Shown here piece by piece: positions 1-12,643 of a DNA stretch of 64,000 nt. This stretch comes from Gnetum montanum (Eukaryota > Streptophyta > Gnetopsida > Gnetales > Gnetaceae). The notes beneath the pieces were generated by a model. It had not been told where the DNA came from and ran no database searches. It saw only the letters and a program-made list of their open reading frames with translations. Positions within the stretch are counted from its first letter, which is position 1; every line of letters starts with the position of its first letter. The stretch lies in assembly GCA_015680685.1 (NCBI GenBank), contig MNCI01004126.1, positions 312,996 to 376,995 of the forward strand, in the 5' to 3' direction. Both the position numbers and the translations under genes were made by a program.

Positions 1-2729
1 TGTAAAGAATTCTTTAAGTACCTTAACCGATCCTCCCCTTCACCCTCTTTAGATAAACTCTCCATAAATGGTTCCATTATCACTGACCAAAACAGTCTTC
101 TCTCTTATCTTAAAGAACACTTTGAGGCCTTATTCACCACTACTCCTATGGATCCCGCATCCTTTGCAGCAGCCACTCTAAATTATCCTAAACTACTTAA
201 TTCTTCTATGCTCACAATATTAGAAGCCGATATTACTCTAGTTGAGCTTCAACAGGCTTGCTTTAACCTAAGCCCTGGAAAAGCCCTGGGTTATGATGGT
301 TTTCCAGCCGAATTTTTCCAAAAGCATTGGGATCTGGTAGGTTCTGACCTCTTCCATGTTATCAAAGAGGCTACACTTACTGGCTCTTTGGGACCAATCT
401 TAAACCAAGGGATTATTCGTGTTCTCCCTAAATCAGGAGATCCTACTTGTATCTCCAATTGAAGACCTATCACCTTACTTAATGTGGTTTACAAAATTTG
501 GGCGAAATGTTTGGCCTTGCAATTAAAGAAAATCCTTACCCTTATTATTTCCCCCCAGCAGACTAGCTTTGTTCTAGGAAGATACATATTAAATAACGTG
601 GTGGCTGCTTGGGAAGGTCTTAAGTGGGCTAAGGATGAGGGTCAAGATATGCTCCTGATGACTATGCTAATGCCTATGATAACATTAAGTGGGACTTCAT
701 TATCCAAACCATGATTAAATTGGGTTTTGGCCCTAACTTCATTCATATGGTAGAATGCTTATTCTCAGATGCTACTGCGCGAATCGCGACTACCTTCGAC
801 ATCACTTCTCCCTTCTCTATTCATAGGTCTATTAGGCAAGGTTGCCCTCTTGCGCCTTACCTCTTCATCATTGCGGCTGATTTTCTCTGTCATCAAATCA
901 GCTTGGATATTCAAAACAATGTTTTATTTGGGGTTCATCTATCTTCTCCTCAACATCAGCTCCTCAATATGCATTTCGCTGATGACTCATTTTTCCTTAT
1001 TCAAAACAATGCTGATAATGTGCAGTGTCTCTTGTCTCGAGTAGAGCAATATTGCTCCCTCTCTGGATCTATTATAAATTGGCGTAAATCTTCTGTTTAT
1101 AGCTTCACCAATAACTACAGTCATTTGCCCAATTATAGTTGGAAGCGTACTCAAGATCATGAGATCATTAAGCTTTTGGGAATCCCCTTTCGCTTTAGAG
1201 GCCCAACGTCAGAGCTCTGGGACCAAGTACTTTCTCGAATTCAAAGAAAAATTGAAAAATGGAAAACCAAACCCCTCACCCTCGCCGGTAAGTATCTAAT
1301 CTGTAAGTCTATTTGTGCCTCTACCCATGTTTATTATTCGTCATGTTGGGCCCCTTCCCATGCTTCTTATCAAAAGCTTGAACGTTTATTTCGAGACTTC
1401 ATGTGGTCGTCTAAGGACTCCCAAAAAGGCTTTCATCGTGTAGCCTGGAATATAGTAACTCTTCCTAAGAACAAAGGCGGATTGGGCCTTTTTAACTCCT
1501 TTAAGCAAGGTCTCACCCTTGTCGCTAAGTGGTTGGTTCAGCACCTGGATGCCCCTAATATTATTGGGAATCTCCTTCAGTTAAGGCTTCGACAAGCATT
1601 CCCTAAGAATAGGTCTATCTGGAAGGGTATCCACCCTGTTAATTGGATCCTTTCTCCTCATGACATTATCATTCCTGGAACACATGTTTTCAAAAGCATT
1701 TAGAAGGCTTGGCAGATCTTACATTCTCATGTGAATTGGAATAATATTCATATCAATCCTACTCTTCTTTCTAAGATTTGCCCTTGGTGGCTACCTCTAG
1801 GTCCTGGTCCTCTAGCCACCTCAAATGCCAGGATAGCCACCATCTGGTTTCAAAAGGGAGTTATTTCCCTTAGCTGTCTTCGTCTCACCAATCAGTGGAT
1901 TACTTGGGATATATTCGAAAACTTATATGGGGCTTCCAGAATTATGCACCATTGCCTTGATAGACTTTATCACTTCATTCATCAGTATTTGCATTTGGAT
2001 GCTTCGGTTCCTAGTCTCTTCCATGGTCTTCAGTGGACTAATGGATCGAACCTTCTACCCTATAAACCACATGTGCCCTTTCAGCTGTTGCATGATTCCT
2101 CTTTGATTGTTAATCGCTGCAATCGATCATGGCACAAAGAAGAGTCTGAACAGTTTTGGCTCTCTCTCTTTTCACGAGTTTGGAGCCTTCCGACTCTTCC
2201 AAAAATTAAACAATTTCTTTGGTGCCTCTTGCATCAAGGCCTGCCTATCGGCAAACGTCGTGAATACCTTGGGATTTCAAACCCTAATTGCCCTCTCTGT
2301 GGAGGTCCTGAAGATTTTGTCCACGTTTTCTGGCATTGCCCTTTCGCTCAGTCTTCATGGGAGTGGGTTTCTAAAGTTTTTCCTTTGTGCACGTTTTCCC
2401 AGGAGGTTATTTTATTCGGCTTTTTGGCCACCCCCTCTACTGACCTTCAGTTTCTTTGGAAAGTTATTAGGCCCCTCGTTCTTTACTATATATGGAAGCG
2501 TAGATGCACTGCCCTTTTCCAGAACACTAATTCGTCCAACTCTAACCATTTAAATATTATGGAAAAATCTCAAATTCTTCGCCTTGTGCATTTCCAAATT
2601 TTATCTCGTACTTCTAAGTTAAAGTTGGATACTAATCAGTTGTTTTATTGTTTGCAGCCTTGGAGCAGATACACCAACTCGTGCACTCTTCCCAATCTTG
2701 ATCTGCTACATCGAAGTGTGTTATCATAA
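1..2729 (+). pseudogene. LINE-A ORF2 fragment: reverse transcriptase plus zf-RVT zinc finger, broken
   Basis: Translation is open from base 1 in frame 1 and shows the RT N-terminal motif around 'SPGKALGYDGFPAEFF', then 'RPITLLNVVYKIWAK'. The reading frame shifts near 650-660 and continues in frame 3 with 'RQGCPLAPYLF' and the catalytic FADD box at 975-986. The C-terminal part has the plant LINE pattern 'PK.KQFLW' and a zinc finger, C-P-L-C ... H...H-C, at about 2289-2340 (zf-RVT type). Inactivating changes seen are a TGA at 460-462 and a TAG at 1701-1703, both where relatives have Trp, plus the frameshift. The product would have primed reverse transcription of LINE RNA; this copy cannot make it. 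Confidence 0.9.
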
Positions 2730-2992
2730 TTTTGAGCATTTTGAGCTCCTTGTTGTTCTCCTGGTCTTATTAACTCGCAGTTCTTTTGGATTCCCAGCAT
2801 TAGGTTGCTCTTTGGAATGTACTCCCACTCCCTAGGAAGGATTAAGTTTCAAGATGTTTTCTTTCATCATCTGCATCTGTCATTGTTTTTCTCCCTATTT
2901 ATCCATTAATATGTTCAGATGCAGATCATGTACTTAATCTCATTTAATTAATAAAATTCTCTTTTTGGGGTCTGACACCCCCCCCCCCTTTT
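2730..2992 (+). other. LINE-A 3' UTR with terminal hairpin
   Basis: Noncoding, T-rich sequence follows the ORF2 stop (TAA, 2727-2729). It contains AATAAAA near 2950 and a small stem, GGGGT-CTGAC-ACCCC, around 2967-2981, followed by a C-run. Plant L1 and SINE RNAs are known to carry a 3' stem-loop read by the LINE reverse transcriptase. That this stem has the role is inference. Confidence 0.5.
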
Positions 2993-5287
2993 CAGGATAG
3001 GTGCAACACTTGTGTTGTAATAGGTGCAACACTACACACAAAATGTAATAGAAATGACTCTTAATCATAACCTTAATGACCTAACACCATGTCGTATAGT
3101 TATGACCTCCTTGGGTGAGGACGAATTCTTGCAACTTATGAAAATATGAATTAAATAAATATTTTTGGAGTGTTTTAAATGTTTAATATTTTTTAGTGTC
3201 TTAGTGTTTAAGGCATCAATGATAGAATAAGGAAAAACTAAAAGCTTTATTCACCATGCAAACATTGGACTCTATATCAACCAAATGGTTCTAGGCTATG
3301 TAAGCAAGATAGTACTTTGACAAAGTCCAGTTGCACTTGTAAAAGTAGTGACTCAAAACACATACAAGATAGTGAAAGAAATCAACTTACCCAAGGGAGG
3401 AAGAGCTCTTTATACAAAAGTAAATGCCAAAAGCCAAATAAAAATACTAGAATGAATTTTTTAAGTATGAAAGCTCATGTTAGGTATTTATAGTTTTCAC
3501 AATAAAATGGCATAGGTTTGCTAGCACCTAGGTTGCAACAGAGGTCCATCAAGGCATCCTTGGTATCCTAGGATTACACCAAAGATGACAAGAGGGAAAA
3601 GAGCCAACAAGGCCTACAAGGAGGGTGCATTAGCACTCATACACTAATGTAGGGGGTAACATAGGGGTGCAATAATGTAGGGTAGTCAAGGCACCCCCTC
3701 CCTAACCCACTTTGCTTCCAAGTGTGAATAAAAGCCAAAGCATCAGGAAACATGTTGGAAGATTTCTAAGGTTCTTGAACGAGGCCAAAACATCTTAGGA
3801 AGCCTAAAACATGTACCAAACTTATAAGTGTGAAATGAATAGTTAGGATGCAAACTTGGAAGGTAAAAACCTCAATCATGCATGTGAAGATTTTAAACAT
3901 AAGGTGTGAAATACTTCCCAAGTCCATGGATTACAATCACTTACAAAATGTCATTGGACTACTTATCATTATCCCATGACTAAGTAAAGCTAGTCCCATA
4001 GCTTTAACACTCAAGACATAAAACTAGGATTAAACACAGGACATGATCAATGCAAAGGAATACAATTATATAAATATGCAAACCATGACTATAATACAAT
4101 ACAAGCCACCTCATTTAGAAGTGCCATGGGGTGGTGGCTAAGAGAAGAAGCCTAAGAAAAAGCATGAAGAGTTGGGTGTGAACATACAAAATCTCTAGAG
4201 TTAGATCTCAAAGTCCACTACCATTGCTCAAAGTTGTCAATTTTTTTCATGCATCAATTTTTACTCTTGTAGAGGTGTTTAACATCATTTCTCAACATCT
4301 ACTTGGAACTACTCATGACTTGTCTTTGCCTATGAGAGCTCATGTTGGCCAATGTCCAACTTGACCTTCACTTAGTGAAGTTTCTCCTCTAGTTTTATGC
4401 AGAGTTGATCTACAAAATTCTTAACCCTAATATCCTATATAGCAAATACAATGAAAATACTATCTCTATATAAAAGACTAAAGTACCTAAAATGGTACCT
4501 TTTATACCAACTATTCTCTTACTAACCACTATCTCCTATATCATTTCAATAATTATGCTACCAACAACTATACCCTACAATGCACTCCCTCTCCCTAATA
4601 GCTTTATCCCACTGAAGAATTTCAAAGTAATTACATATACCCCTCTAATACTAACTAAAATATATCACTTTAGAGACCAACTTTAACTTGCAATCATTCA
4701 TTTATAAAAACATAGTAAAAAATAGTAAAAAAATGAAAAAGAATATTTAAAAAACAAATAATTACAGAGAAACCAAAAAAGAGAAGAAAAAAACCATTTG
4801 TAACAAAATAATTTCTAGTTCACATAAACTTGTGATAAAATCAGGAATACTACATAAACAATTGAGGATGCAATCAAAAAAGTGTAACACATTTTAATTA
4901 AAACTCATAATCTGAAAAGTCAAGTCATGGGTTTGATTCTTGTTGGCAATGCTAAGTTATAAAGTACAAATTGGACTATAGATCTTAGGATGTATATATA
5001 TTATAATTATTTCAAGTTCCAATAGCTCCTAGCACCACCATTGCCCTAACCCACACACGCCACCCCACCCCCCACCTTCACCTTCCCCCAAACATTAATT
5101 AAGATAAAAATTGAAATAAGAACACTAAGAAAATAGCATCAACAAATAATATAAAACACCAACAATAAATACAAAAAACCAAAAACATTTATGCATAGAT
5201 GAGAATGTGAAACTGTGAAGAATACAAAAACATATTTTAGAATGAGTTATAAAATGTGAGGCTATGTAGAAGACATTATACAATATG
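2993..5287. other. Unassigned AT-rich sequence between LINE-A and E1
   Basis: I see no credible coding frame here. A 14-bp direct repeat (ATAGGTGCAACACT, at 2997 and 3020) sits at the junction with LINE-A. A C-rich, purine-poor stretch lies near 5035-5092. The remainder looks like old, eroded repeat DNA, but I could not assign it to a family. Confidence 0.4.
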
Positions 5288-6152
5288 TGATGAACCACAT
5301 TTATGTTGGTCTCGACATCGAGTACATGATGTCGGAGCCACAACGTCATGTACCCAATGTCAGGGTCCTGATGTCATGTCGTGTAAGTGACATTGGAGCA
5401 TCTATCCTAGGTTTATAAATACCACACCTGGGCTCCCATTTTGAGTAAGTTTTTAGTTTATTTTTCAAGCAAAGTAGCGAAGCTCTTGTCGTTTCTTTTC
5501 CTCAGAGTTAGAATATTTTTTGAGTGCTCACAGAAGGAGTCTCAGTGTGTATGGTTCTTTGTTTGAGCATTAATGTAATTGAGCACAATAGTATGACAGG
5601 AATAAAATTAACTCTTTTGATAATCCTTACAGCACTAAAAATAGCTTAATATTTTCTTTATTGCATTTTACTTTCATGCTCTTTATTTTAATGTATTTGA
5701 ATTAAGCAATTTATTTCTAGCAATTAATAAACATGAGCACGACCACTTCAAGCATTCATATAGTACTTGGTAACCCAACAATGCTTAATGTTTGGTAGCC
5801 TAACAATGTTATGTGTGTTCAAGATGTGTCTAGGAAAGTGGGGAAATTACTTGTGTTAGGCTAGCTAGGCATTAGATGAATTATATTTTCAACTGTACCT
5901 TTCATTCATGTTGTAGGTGATCAAACTCATAAAATATAAAATAAGAAAGATCATATACCTCAATTACACTTAAACCATACCCTTGAAATTCACAAGTGTA
6001 TTTGGGAAGACAAAAAATGTTCTCAACACCCATTTCACATCCCAGAAGGGCCAGTGCATTAGATAACTATAGGTCCATAGAATTCAGCCAGATTGCATGC
6101 AACGCCTTAGTGATTTATATGGTTGGGCATAGGGGTACCTCACTACTCATCA
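5288..6152 (+). repeat. E1 5' LTR
   Basis: 865 bp, TGATGA...TCATCA. U3 (about 5288-5410) holds several copies of a GATGTC-type motif (ACATCGAG, ATGATGTCGG, AATGTCAGGG, GATGTCATGTC). A TATA box, TATAAATA, lies at 5414-5421. The copy matches 14185-15018 throughout with many C/T and G/A differences, as expected for an old methylated insertion. Confidence 0.93.
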
Positions 6153-6153
6153 T

Positions 6154-6172
6154 TGGCACCATTGTTAGGGAC
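6154..6172 (+). other. E1 primer binding site (tRNA-Asp type)
   Basis: TGGCACCATTGTTAGGGA starts two bases after the LTR. It matches the complement of the plant tRNA-Asp 3' end (TGGCGCCGTTGCCGGGGA) at most positions. Most differences are of the C-to-T or G-to-A type, at CpG or neighbouring cytosines. Confidence 0.8.
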
Positions 6173-6303
6173 CTTTTTGTTGTGCTATCTAGGACCTAGT
6201 GAATAGTATTTAAATCATTGGAACAAACCTTAGAGTCATATCCTATTTTACCATTACTACAACAATTGTTAGAGCACGCATGATTTTTATTCAATAATTG
6301 AAC

Positions 6304-8880
6304 ATGTCTTCTTCTCACAAGAGTGATTATCCTCCCAAGGTTGATAGAGTTAATCTGCCAAAGCCTCAACAGTATCAAATTATATATACTCATCCTGATG
6401 AGGATGTGCCAAACTTCACCTTCATCCTACACCAAGATGAATAACTATGGTGACATGACATGGAAGGCAACATTATGTTGCTACCTGATCATGCTACTCT
6501 TGCAATGCTCTATCAAATTCTTACATGATGTGGTCTTCAAGACTACCATGGGGAGTATATTGTGGAAGATGCTGATGCTAGGGATTACCATCCCATTGAA
6601 GCACAACATCTACGAGATTGGAAACTAGAGTAGCACTATGAATTTTCAAAGGGAAAAGGACTTAATGATTCTTCATTTTTGTTATACCAACAAGCTAGTG
6701 GGCAACCCTTCTCTAGGGATTTTCCATTCAATAAAACTCCTCTCTTTGACTTTGGTGATGGAGGTCAAAATTAGAATTTGCACTCCATAGTTCACAAGCC
6801 TAATTCTGGTAACAAGGGATATAATGACAAAGAAGGATCTAGAGGGGTAGGTCAAGATAGGGATGCAAACAAGAAGCATGATTGTGATTGTGGTTGTGAT
6901 TGCCGAAGAGGTGGTAGTAGGCACTGTGATCATAGAAGGCAAGATCATCATGAAGGTGATTGAAATGAATGAAACAACCGATGAGACCAAAATAACCAAG
7001 GGGACCATCGGGATAGACAAGATAAAGGGTGCAAACATTCAAGAGAGGCACATTACCATGAATGAAGGGGTATTAGAGGGCAACGTAGGTACCATGATCA
7101 AGGCCTCAATGAGCCTCTATTTTCTACCTGAAGTATGCTTAACATTGCAGAGGTAGTTAGAATTCCAACAAGGCATGTGAAGGAGAGTGAGATCAAATGG
7201 TTAGACATGAACAATATTTCTCGATTTAAAGGAGGATATAACTCTAATCCACATAATCATCTTCAAGCTTTCCAAGATGCATGTGCCTTGCAAAACATGG
7301 ATAATGAGTGGCACAAACTGAAGTTGTTCCCCAGGACACTCATCAAAGAAGCAGAAGACTAGTACCAGTCCTTAGAACTGAAATTTATCAAACAATGGAG
7401 TACCATGCTTGAGTTGCTCAATGATAAGTATCAAATGTACTCTAGAGTGTCCAACTTAACGAAGCAAATTCAAGGGTGGAAACAAGGAACAAATAGACCC
7501 TTAGATTTCACCATTGGCCAATACTATGCCTTGATGCACAAATGTCCTGGCCATGGTTATTCTCAATTGGTCCAACTTCACCACATTGTAGATAGGCTTT
7601 GTAATGAAATGAGGAAAACCCTTGGTGTCTATGCCCAAGGACGATTCTCAAAACTAGCTACTCATTAGATACAAAGATTAATAGAGTAGGTCATCAAAGA
7701 GGAGGATGAACTAAGAAAAAGAGAAAGTGTAGAAGAGTAAAATAGTGATCCTTCCATTCACAAGATGGAGGTTCAATTCTATGATATTGAGGATGAGTCC
7801 ATATTTGATGAGGGGGTGCTTAAGAAAGCCTTTCCACTCCAACAATTGCAATCTAAACTTATAGCCAAGGTTGATTAATTAAGGAACTCAATGGATAATA
7901 GATTTCAAGCTATTCTTAAAATTTCTGAGGAGTCCAAAGAACAAAGTAGTGAGCATGAGTGTAGGAGGTGCAAGGAAGCTGAATGTGCATATTACAAAGG
8001 TAAGGGAAAGATTGCTACAATAGAAGAGGTTGTGGATAGTGAATCAGATAATTTTCTTGAGTGTGATGTCTATCAGTACAAACATCCTAAGGGATGTTGC
8101 CCCATTTTGTAACATCTACAAGAATCTAGGTTGTATGTCTTACATCCATGACTTACACAAAGGTAAAAATCTCTAAGATTACCTTATCCTCAAGGTAATC
8201 TTAGGCAGTTCCACCAACAACAACCATATTATCCAAGTGAAGCTCCACCACAACTATATGAACAATATCAATAGTAGCAACAACCACAATCATGGGAGCT
8301 AGCACTACCAAGATAATAATACCCTTACCAGTAGCTTGATCCCATTTGGTTACCATGTGCAGCAACCCCTATCTCCACATGACTCCTCCAATCACGTCTC
8401 TAATTTTTAGCCTCACTACCACCCTTCAGATTATTACTAAGCTCATTCGACACATGAAAAAAGGGATACTACCTCTTATCCTTATCCTCCTCCTGTCCCT
8501 GCACCTACTCCTCCTTGAGTTGCACAACTACTACTTGCTCCACTAATGCAAGGTGAACTACTTACTCAATTACAACAACATAACACCACAAGGACTATTA
8601 ATTTGCAATCCAATCATTAATCAAAGGGCTCTAATTCCTAATCAAATAAAAGACCTTTCTTTTGACCCCATAGTCCACCTAAGCCTTCACTTGCACTTGT
8701 GGTTGAAAACCTTGCTCTTGCCTCTTCCTCCATATCAAATTCTTTTAAGCCTCCTTCAAACCAAACACTGCCAAGAATCCATACTGTAATGCTTACTCAC
8801 ACTGTATCTAATTGGATCCATGTAGAAAACCTTCCTAGGAAATTAGCTGATCTGGAAGTCCTCTAATTTATTTACAAATT
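6304..8880 (+). pseudogene. E1 gag (capsid and nucleocapsid), degenerate
   Basis: A frame beginning ATG at 6304 can be followed through scattered stops. The capsid core (Retrotrans_gag type) lies around 7210-7670: 'FKGGYNSNPHNHLQAFQDA', 'KLKLFPRTLIKEAEDWYQSL' with the Trp codon now TAG near 7360, and 'YALMHKCPGHGYS'. A C-terminal knuckle-like motif at 8062-8100 reads C-X2-Y-X3-H-X4-C. A Pro/Gln/Tyr-rich tail follows. Capsid assembly and RNA binding are the expected roles. The stretch 6304-7130 is less conserved and contains an Asp/His/Lys-rich segment. Confidence 0.85.
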
Positions 8881-9282
8881 GCTACGAATGAACCATGCAA
8901 GGCTCTTCTCGATTTAGGTTCTAGTGTTAATTTGATTTCTCATAAAATGTACACTGCCTAGAACTTGCCTCCTCTCAAGAAGAGAAACATCATATTAGAA
9001 TTAGCATACCAGTCCATCACTATTCCATTGAAACTAGTCGAAGAAATTTTGATCACTGTCTATGGGTGGTCTTATACTGCCAATTTCCTGGTAATTAAAG
9101 TGGAAAACTACAAAGGGGATTTTCCAATCATCATGGGAAGAGAATGGCTAAGCATCATTAATGCAAGAATGGGCATCAGAGATCTTTCCCTAGATATATC
9201 TAAGGAAAATGCATTTGGAAAGATCAAGAAGAAGAGAGTTCCATGCATTACGTATAGTAATACAAGGTGTAATTATGTGTAA
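8881..9282 (+). pseudogene. E1 retroviral-type aspartic protease
   Basis: The active-site region reads L-L-D-L-G-S-S-V-N-L-I, with the catalytic Asp at 8911-8913. The D-L-G variant of the DTG/DSG box is typical of Athila-like elements. Downstream, 'FPIIMGREWLSIINARM' matches the C-terminal flap/helix region of these proteases. One TAG interrupts the frame near 8959. The enzyme would process the gag-pol polyprotein. Confidence 0.8.
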
Positions 9283-9539
9283 AACCTTTGGGCCATCAAT
9301 TAAGAATCTATCTCTACATGTAAACAGTGTGCACTAGAAGTAGAAATTCAAAGGTGTCTGTATGCAGTAGCCACAAAATAAGAGGACACCCAATGGCTAA
9401 CCACTAATTCAGAAAGCAACACACTTTGCACGGAACCAACTGAGAACCTAACATGTGCATATGTCACAAGCATGGATGAACTCGAGCAAGTTCATCACCA
9501 ACTCTCTAATGACACAAATGATGATACTCACTGGGGGAG
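9283..9539 (+). other. E1 linker between protease and reverse transcriptase
   Basis: Poorly conserved sequence with stops and no recognised domain. The matching interval of E2 (49020-49151) contains a rearrangement, which makes this stretch useful for aligning the two elements. Confidence 0.5.
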
Positions 9540-10740
9540 AGTTGGAAATTCCTAAAAGATTCAAATAAGAGTTGGATAGCAAGTGGGTTAGCCCACATGT
9601 AATTGTACTAAAGAAAGGTGGCAAGTGACGAGTTTGCATTGATTTCAGGCTACTAACCATGACAACATTCAAGGACCACTTTTCATTACCATTTGTTGAC
9701 CAGGTGCTCAACACAATATTTGGGCATTGCTACTATAGTTTTCTAGATGGTTATAGAGGCTATAAACAAATTCAAATTACACTAAAAGAGTAGGCAAAGA
9801 TAATGTTAATGAGTCCCTAGGGGATTTTTGTATATCGAAAAATGCCATTTGGTCTATGTAATGATCCTACCACATTCCAATGCTTAGTTTTGAGCATTTT
9901 TTAGCAATAGGTCAGTAGTGGTGCGAAAGTATTCATAAATGACTTCTCCACCTATGGAGCTACATTCGAGCAAGCCTTGAACTACCTTGAGCAAGTGTTA
10001 AAATGATGTGTTGAAACCAACTTATGGCTCAATTAGCAGAAAAGTTACCTCATAGTCCAAGAGGCCATTGTACTAGGGCACAAAATCTTGCAAGCAAGAA
10101 TTGAGGTAGACCCTGAAAAATTAAGGGTCATCCAAGGAATAACTTGCCAACCAGAAATAGTTAAAGATGTTCGATCATTCCTTGGACATACTAGCTAATA
10201 TTAGTGTTTCATAGAGAATTTCTCTAAGATCAAAAAATTGTTGGTTAAGCTAACAAATAAAGATTCTTCCTTTGTTTGGACACAAAATGTGAGAAAGCAT
10301 TCCAACAACTGAAAGAAAAGCTTGAAGAAACTCCAATCCTAAAAGCACCAAACTGGTCTAGATAATTTAATATTATGATGGACACATCAAATTATGCCTT
10401 GGAAGTTGTGTTAACATAGTTAGATAATAAGAAACAACCATACTACATCCACTATTCTAGCCAAAGCATTGTGGCTGCACAATTGAACTACACCACTACA
10501 AAAAAAGAATTGATGGTGGTGGTGTTTGCTCTAGAGAAGTTCAAGCATTTTGTGCTTGGATACAAGATGTTTGTGCACATAGACCACAATGCCATTTTCT
10601 TTCTAATGAACAAGCTAACGGTGAGCCCCTGTGTCATACAGTGGCTAGTGACCTTGCAAGAATTTGATCTTACAATGTAGATCGATAGGGCATTGAGAAT
10701 GTGGTCACTGATCACTTGTCTTGGTTGTGATGGAATAACA
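9540..10740 (+). pseudogene. E1 reverse transcriptase and RNase H, degenerate
   Basis: RT motifs are 'SPHVIVLKKGGK', 'RVCIDFR' (preceding Trp codon now TGA), 'YSFLDGYRGYKQI', 'VYRKMPFGLCNDPTTFQ' and 'FINDFSTYGATFEQAL'. In the last, the first catalytic Asp of the normal DD pair is Asn. A frameshift near 10285 leads into RNase H: 'MDTSNYALEVVLT', 'TTTKKELMVVVFALEKF', 'IDHNAIFFLMNK'. The RT therefore lacks both frame integrity and an intact YXDD-type centre. In E2 the homologous centre still reads F-I-D-D. Confidence 0.9.
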
Positions 10741-11997
10741 AAGAGGAAGAAATCCCATTATCTGATACATTTCTTGATGAACTCCTCTTTTTTGAGGATA
10801 TAACTAAACAAATACCCAATGAGTCAAAATGTTATGATAACATTCTCACCTATCTTCTCACTTAGAAGATGCCACATGGGTTGGACCATTGAAAGAAACA
10901 ACAGTTTCTTCACTAGGTAAAGCACTTCATGGAAATCAATAGATACCTCTATGAGGTGTGTGCTGATGGCCTTATTCATTAGTGTGTCTCTAATGCTAAT
11001 CAACTATGCATTCTCCAAGACACTCATGAAGGTCCTTATGGAGGACACTATGTTAGGAGATGCACAGCCATTAAAATCCTAAGGGAAGTGTAGTACTAGC
11101 CAACACTCTTCAGGGATGCTCATCATTATGTCCACTCTTGTAAACGATGTTAATGAGATGGTGGAATGATTATTTGAATGGAGGGACCTCAACAATGAAT
11201 ATCACCACTAGAATCATTCGACATTTGGGATATTGATTTCATGGGTCCTATCACGTCCATGTCAAATGGAAAGGCATACATCATAGTTGTTGTTGACTAT
11301 TATCCAAAATGGATAGAAGTAGCAACTCTCATCGACTATACATCCTCTACTACTGCTTAGTTTGTAAAAAAATGTTATAAATAGGTTTGGTATGCCACGT
11401 GCATTAATAGCTGATAATAGAACTTCTTTTACAAGCACTACTTTTTGGAAGCACATGAAATGCTTGGGGGTTGAACATAAACTCACAACACCTTATCATC
11501 TCCAAGCTAATGGTCAAGATGAGGTTACTAATATGGAAATCACAAGGATACTAATAAGAACTATTAGCAACTATAGGAAGAACTGGAGCACAAAATTGAA
11601 TGATGCCCTTTGGGCCTACTACTCAACTTGGAAGCTTCCTATAGGCTACTCTTCCTATGAGCTTATGTACAGCAAACTACCAATACTTCCTATTTAATCT
11701 AAACTCCATACACTTTCAACAGCTTATGACCTTGACCTTGAATTGAGTCTAGTCCAAAAAGAACAACTGATGAATCTCAACCTGCTAGATGAAAATCGAT
11801 AAGTGGCCCTATCATCTAACGAGTTGCAAAAGGCCTATAACAAAAAGTGTCATAACCTAAAAATCAAAAAAGTCAGATTTCAATTGGAGATAAGGTTCTT
11901 TACTGGAACCCCACACATGTACCTCAATGAACTAAGTTCCAAATGCTGTGTAAAGGACCTTACATTATTTATGATACTTTTCCTTTTGGGGTCATGA
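10741..11997 (+). pseudogene. E1 integrase, degenerate
   Basis: The zinc-binding HHCC region is visible near 11010-11150 ('THEGPYGGHYVRRCTAIKI ... HYVHSCKRC'). The catalytic core follows: first Asp in 'DIDFMGPI' near 11235, second Asp in 'ALIADNRTSF' at about 11400, and Glu in 'ANGQDEVTN' near 11520. Several frameshifts and stops separate these pieces. I see no chromodomain. Integrase lying downstream of RNase H confirms Ty3/gypsy order. Confidence 0.88.
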
Positions 11998-12142
11998 TGA
12001 TCTATAAACCTAAGAGCCCAAACAAGAAATAGCTAGTCAACATCCTACAAATTAAACCTTTTCATGAATGTATGCCAACTAACACAATAAGCACCTCATC
12101 TAATGGACAATCACACTTCATATTTCAGATCTCCTCCTCCTT

Positions 12143-12166
12143 TCAACTTAGTCATGGGGGAGATGG
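12143..12166 (+). promoter_or_regulatory. E1 internal polypurine-tract-like site
   Basis: ACTTAGTCATGGGGGAGAT just after integrase closely resembles the polypurine tract beside the 3' LTR (TTTAGTCATGGGGGTA). The same sequence occurs after integrase in E2 (46861-46890, reverse) and upstream of aORF in E4 and E5. A second plus-strand primer is possible but unproven. Confidence 0.45.
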
Positions 12167-12643
12167 CCACTCATGCTAACCATACAAAGCAACTCCTTAG
12201 TTTTTCAAACCTTTTTTTTACATATTCTTTATTTTACATATTTTTGTTTTTATGTTATTAATATTTTCTATTTTTTTTTCTTACACCATTGTTAGTAAAT
12301 TGGATATTTCTTGAACATTTTACTCTTTCGTTTATATTTGGTGTGATTTTCTAACTTTTTGTTAATAAGTGCCAAGTATAATGGTAATGTGTTACTTGAT
12401 GGTGGTATGTACTATTTTTGTTATTGATTCTTGCTGTCTGGTTTCTAGCTTTGAATTTTGTTATAAATAATTAGAACATGGTTTTTTTTCATGTAATAGG
12501 CAATGAGTCCACAGCATCCACCCATCCACAAACTCTATGGTTTTCCTTGTTTTGGAAATGTGTAGTCCCTTTTTCATTAATAAAACTTTAATAAATTTGT
12601 GACTTTGGTAGTTTTTGAAATTGGGAAGGATTCAAAGGTTTGA

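Larger units (their letters stand above)
1..2992 (+). mobile_element. LINE-A: 3' part of an L1-type non-LTR retrotransposon
   Basis: The window opens inside ORF2 of a plant L1-clade LINE. Coding sequence runs to 2729 and is followed by about 260 bp of 3' UTR. The element has no LTRs. Its 5' end (ORF1, endonuclease) lies outside the window. The 3' end is placed near 2992, after a T-rich stretch, a short GGGGT...ACCCC hairpin and a C-run ending in TTTTC. No clear poly(A) tail or target duplication is visible, so the last bases are approximate. Confidence 0.9.

Noticed and set aside
4492-4686. 64-codon hydrophobic frame
   Set aside because: AT-rich DNA readily gives such frames; no supporting signal.
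6778-6963. Asp/His/Cys-rich peptide as a separate metal-binding protein
   Set aside because: It lies inside the decayed gag of E1 and is in frame with it.
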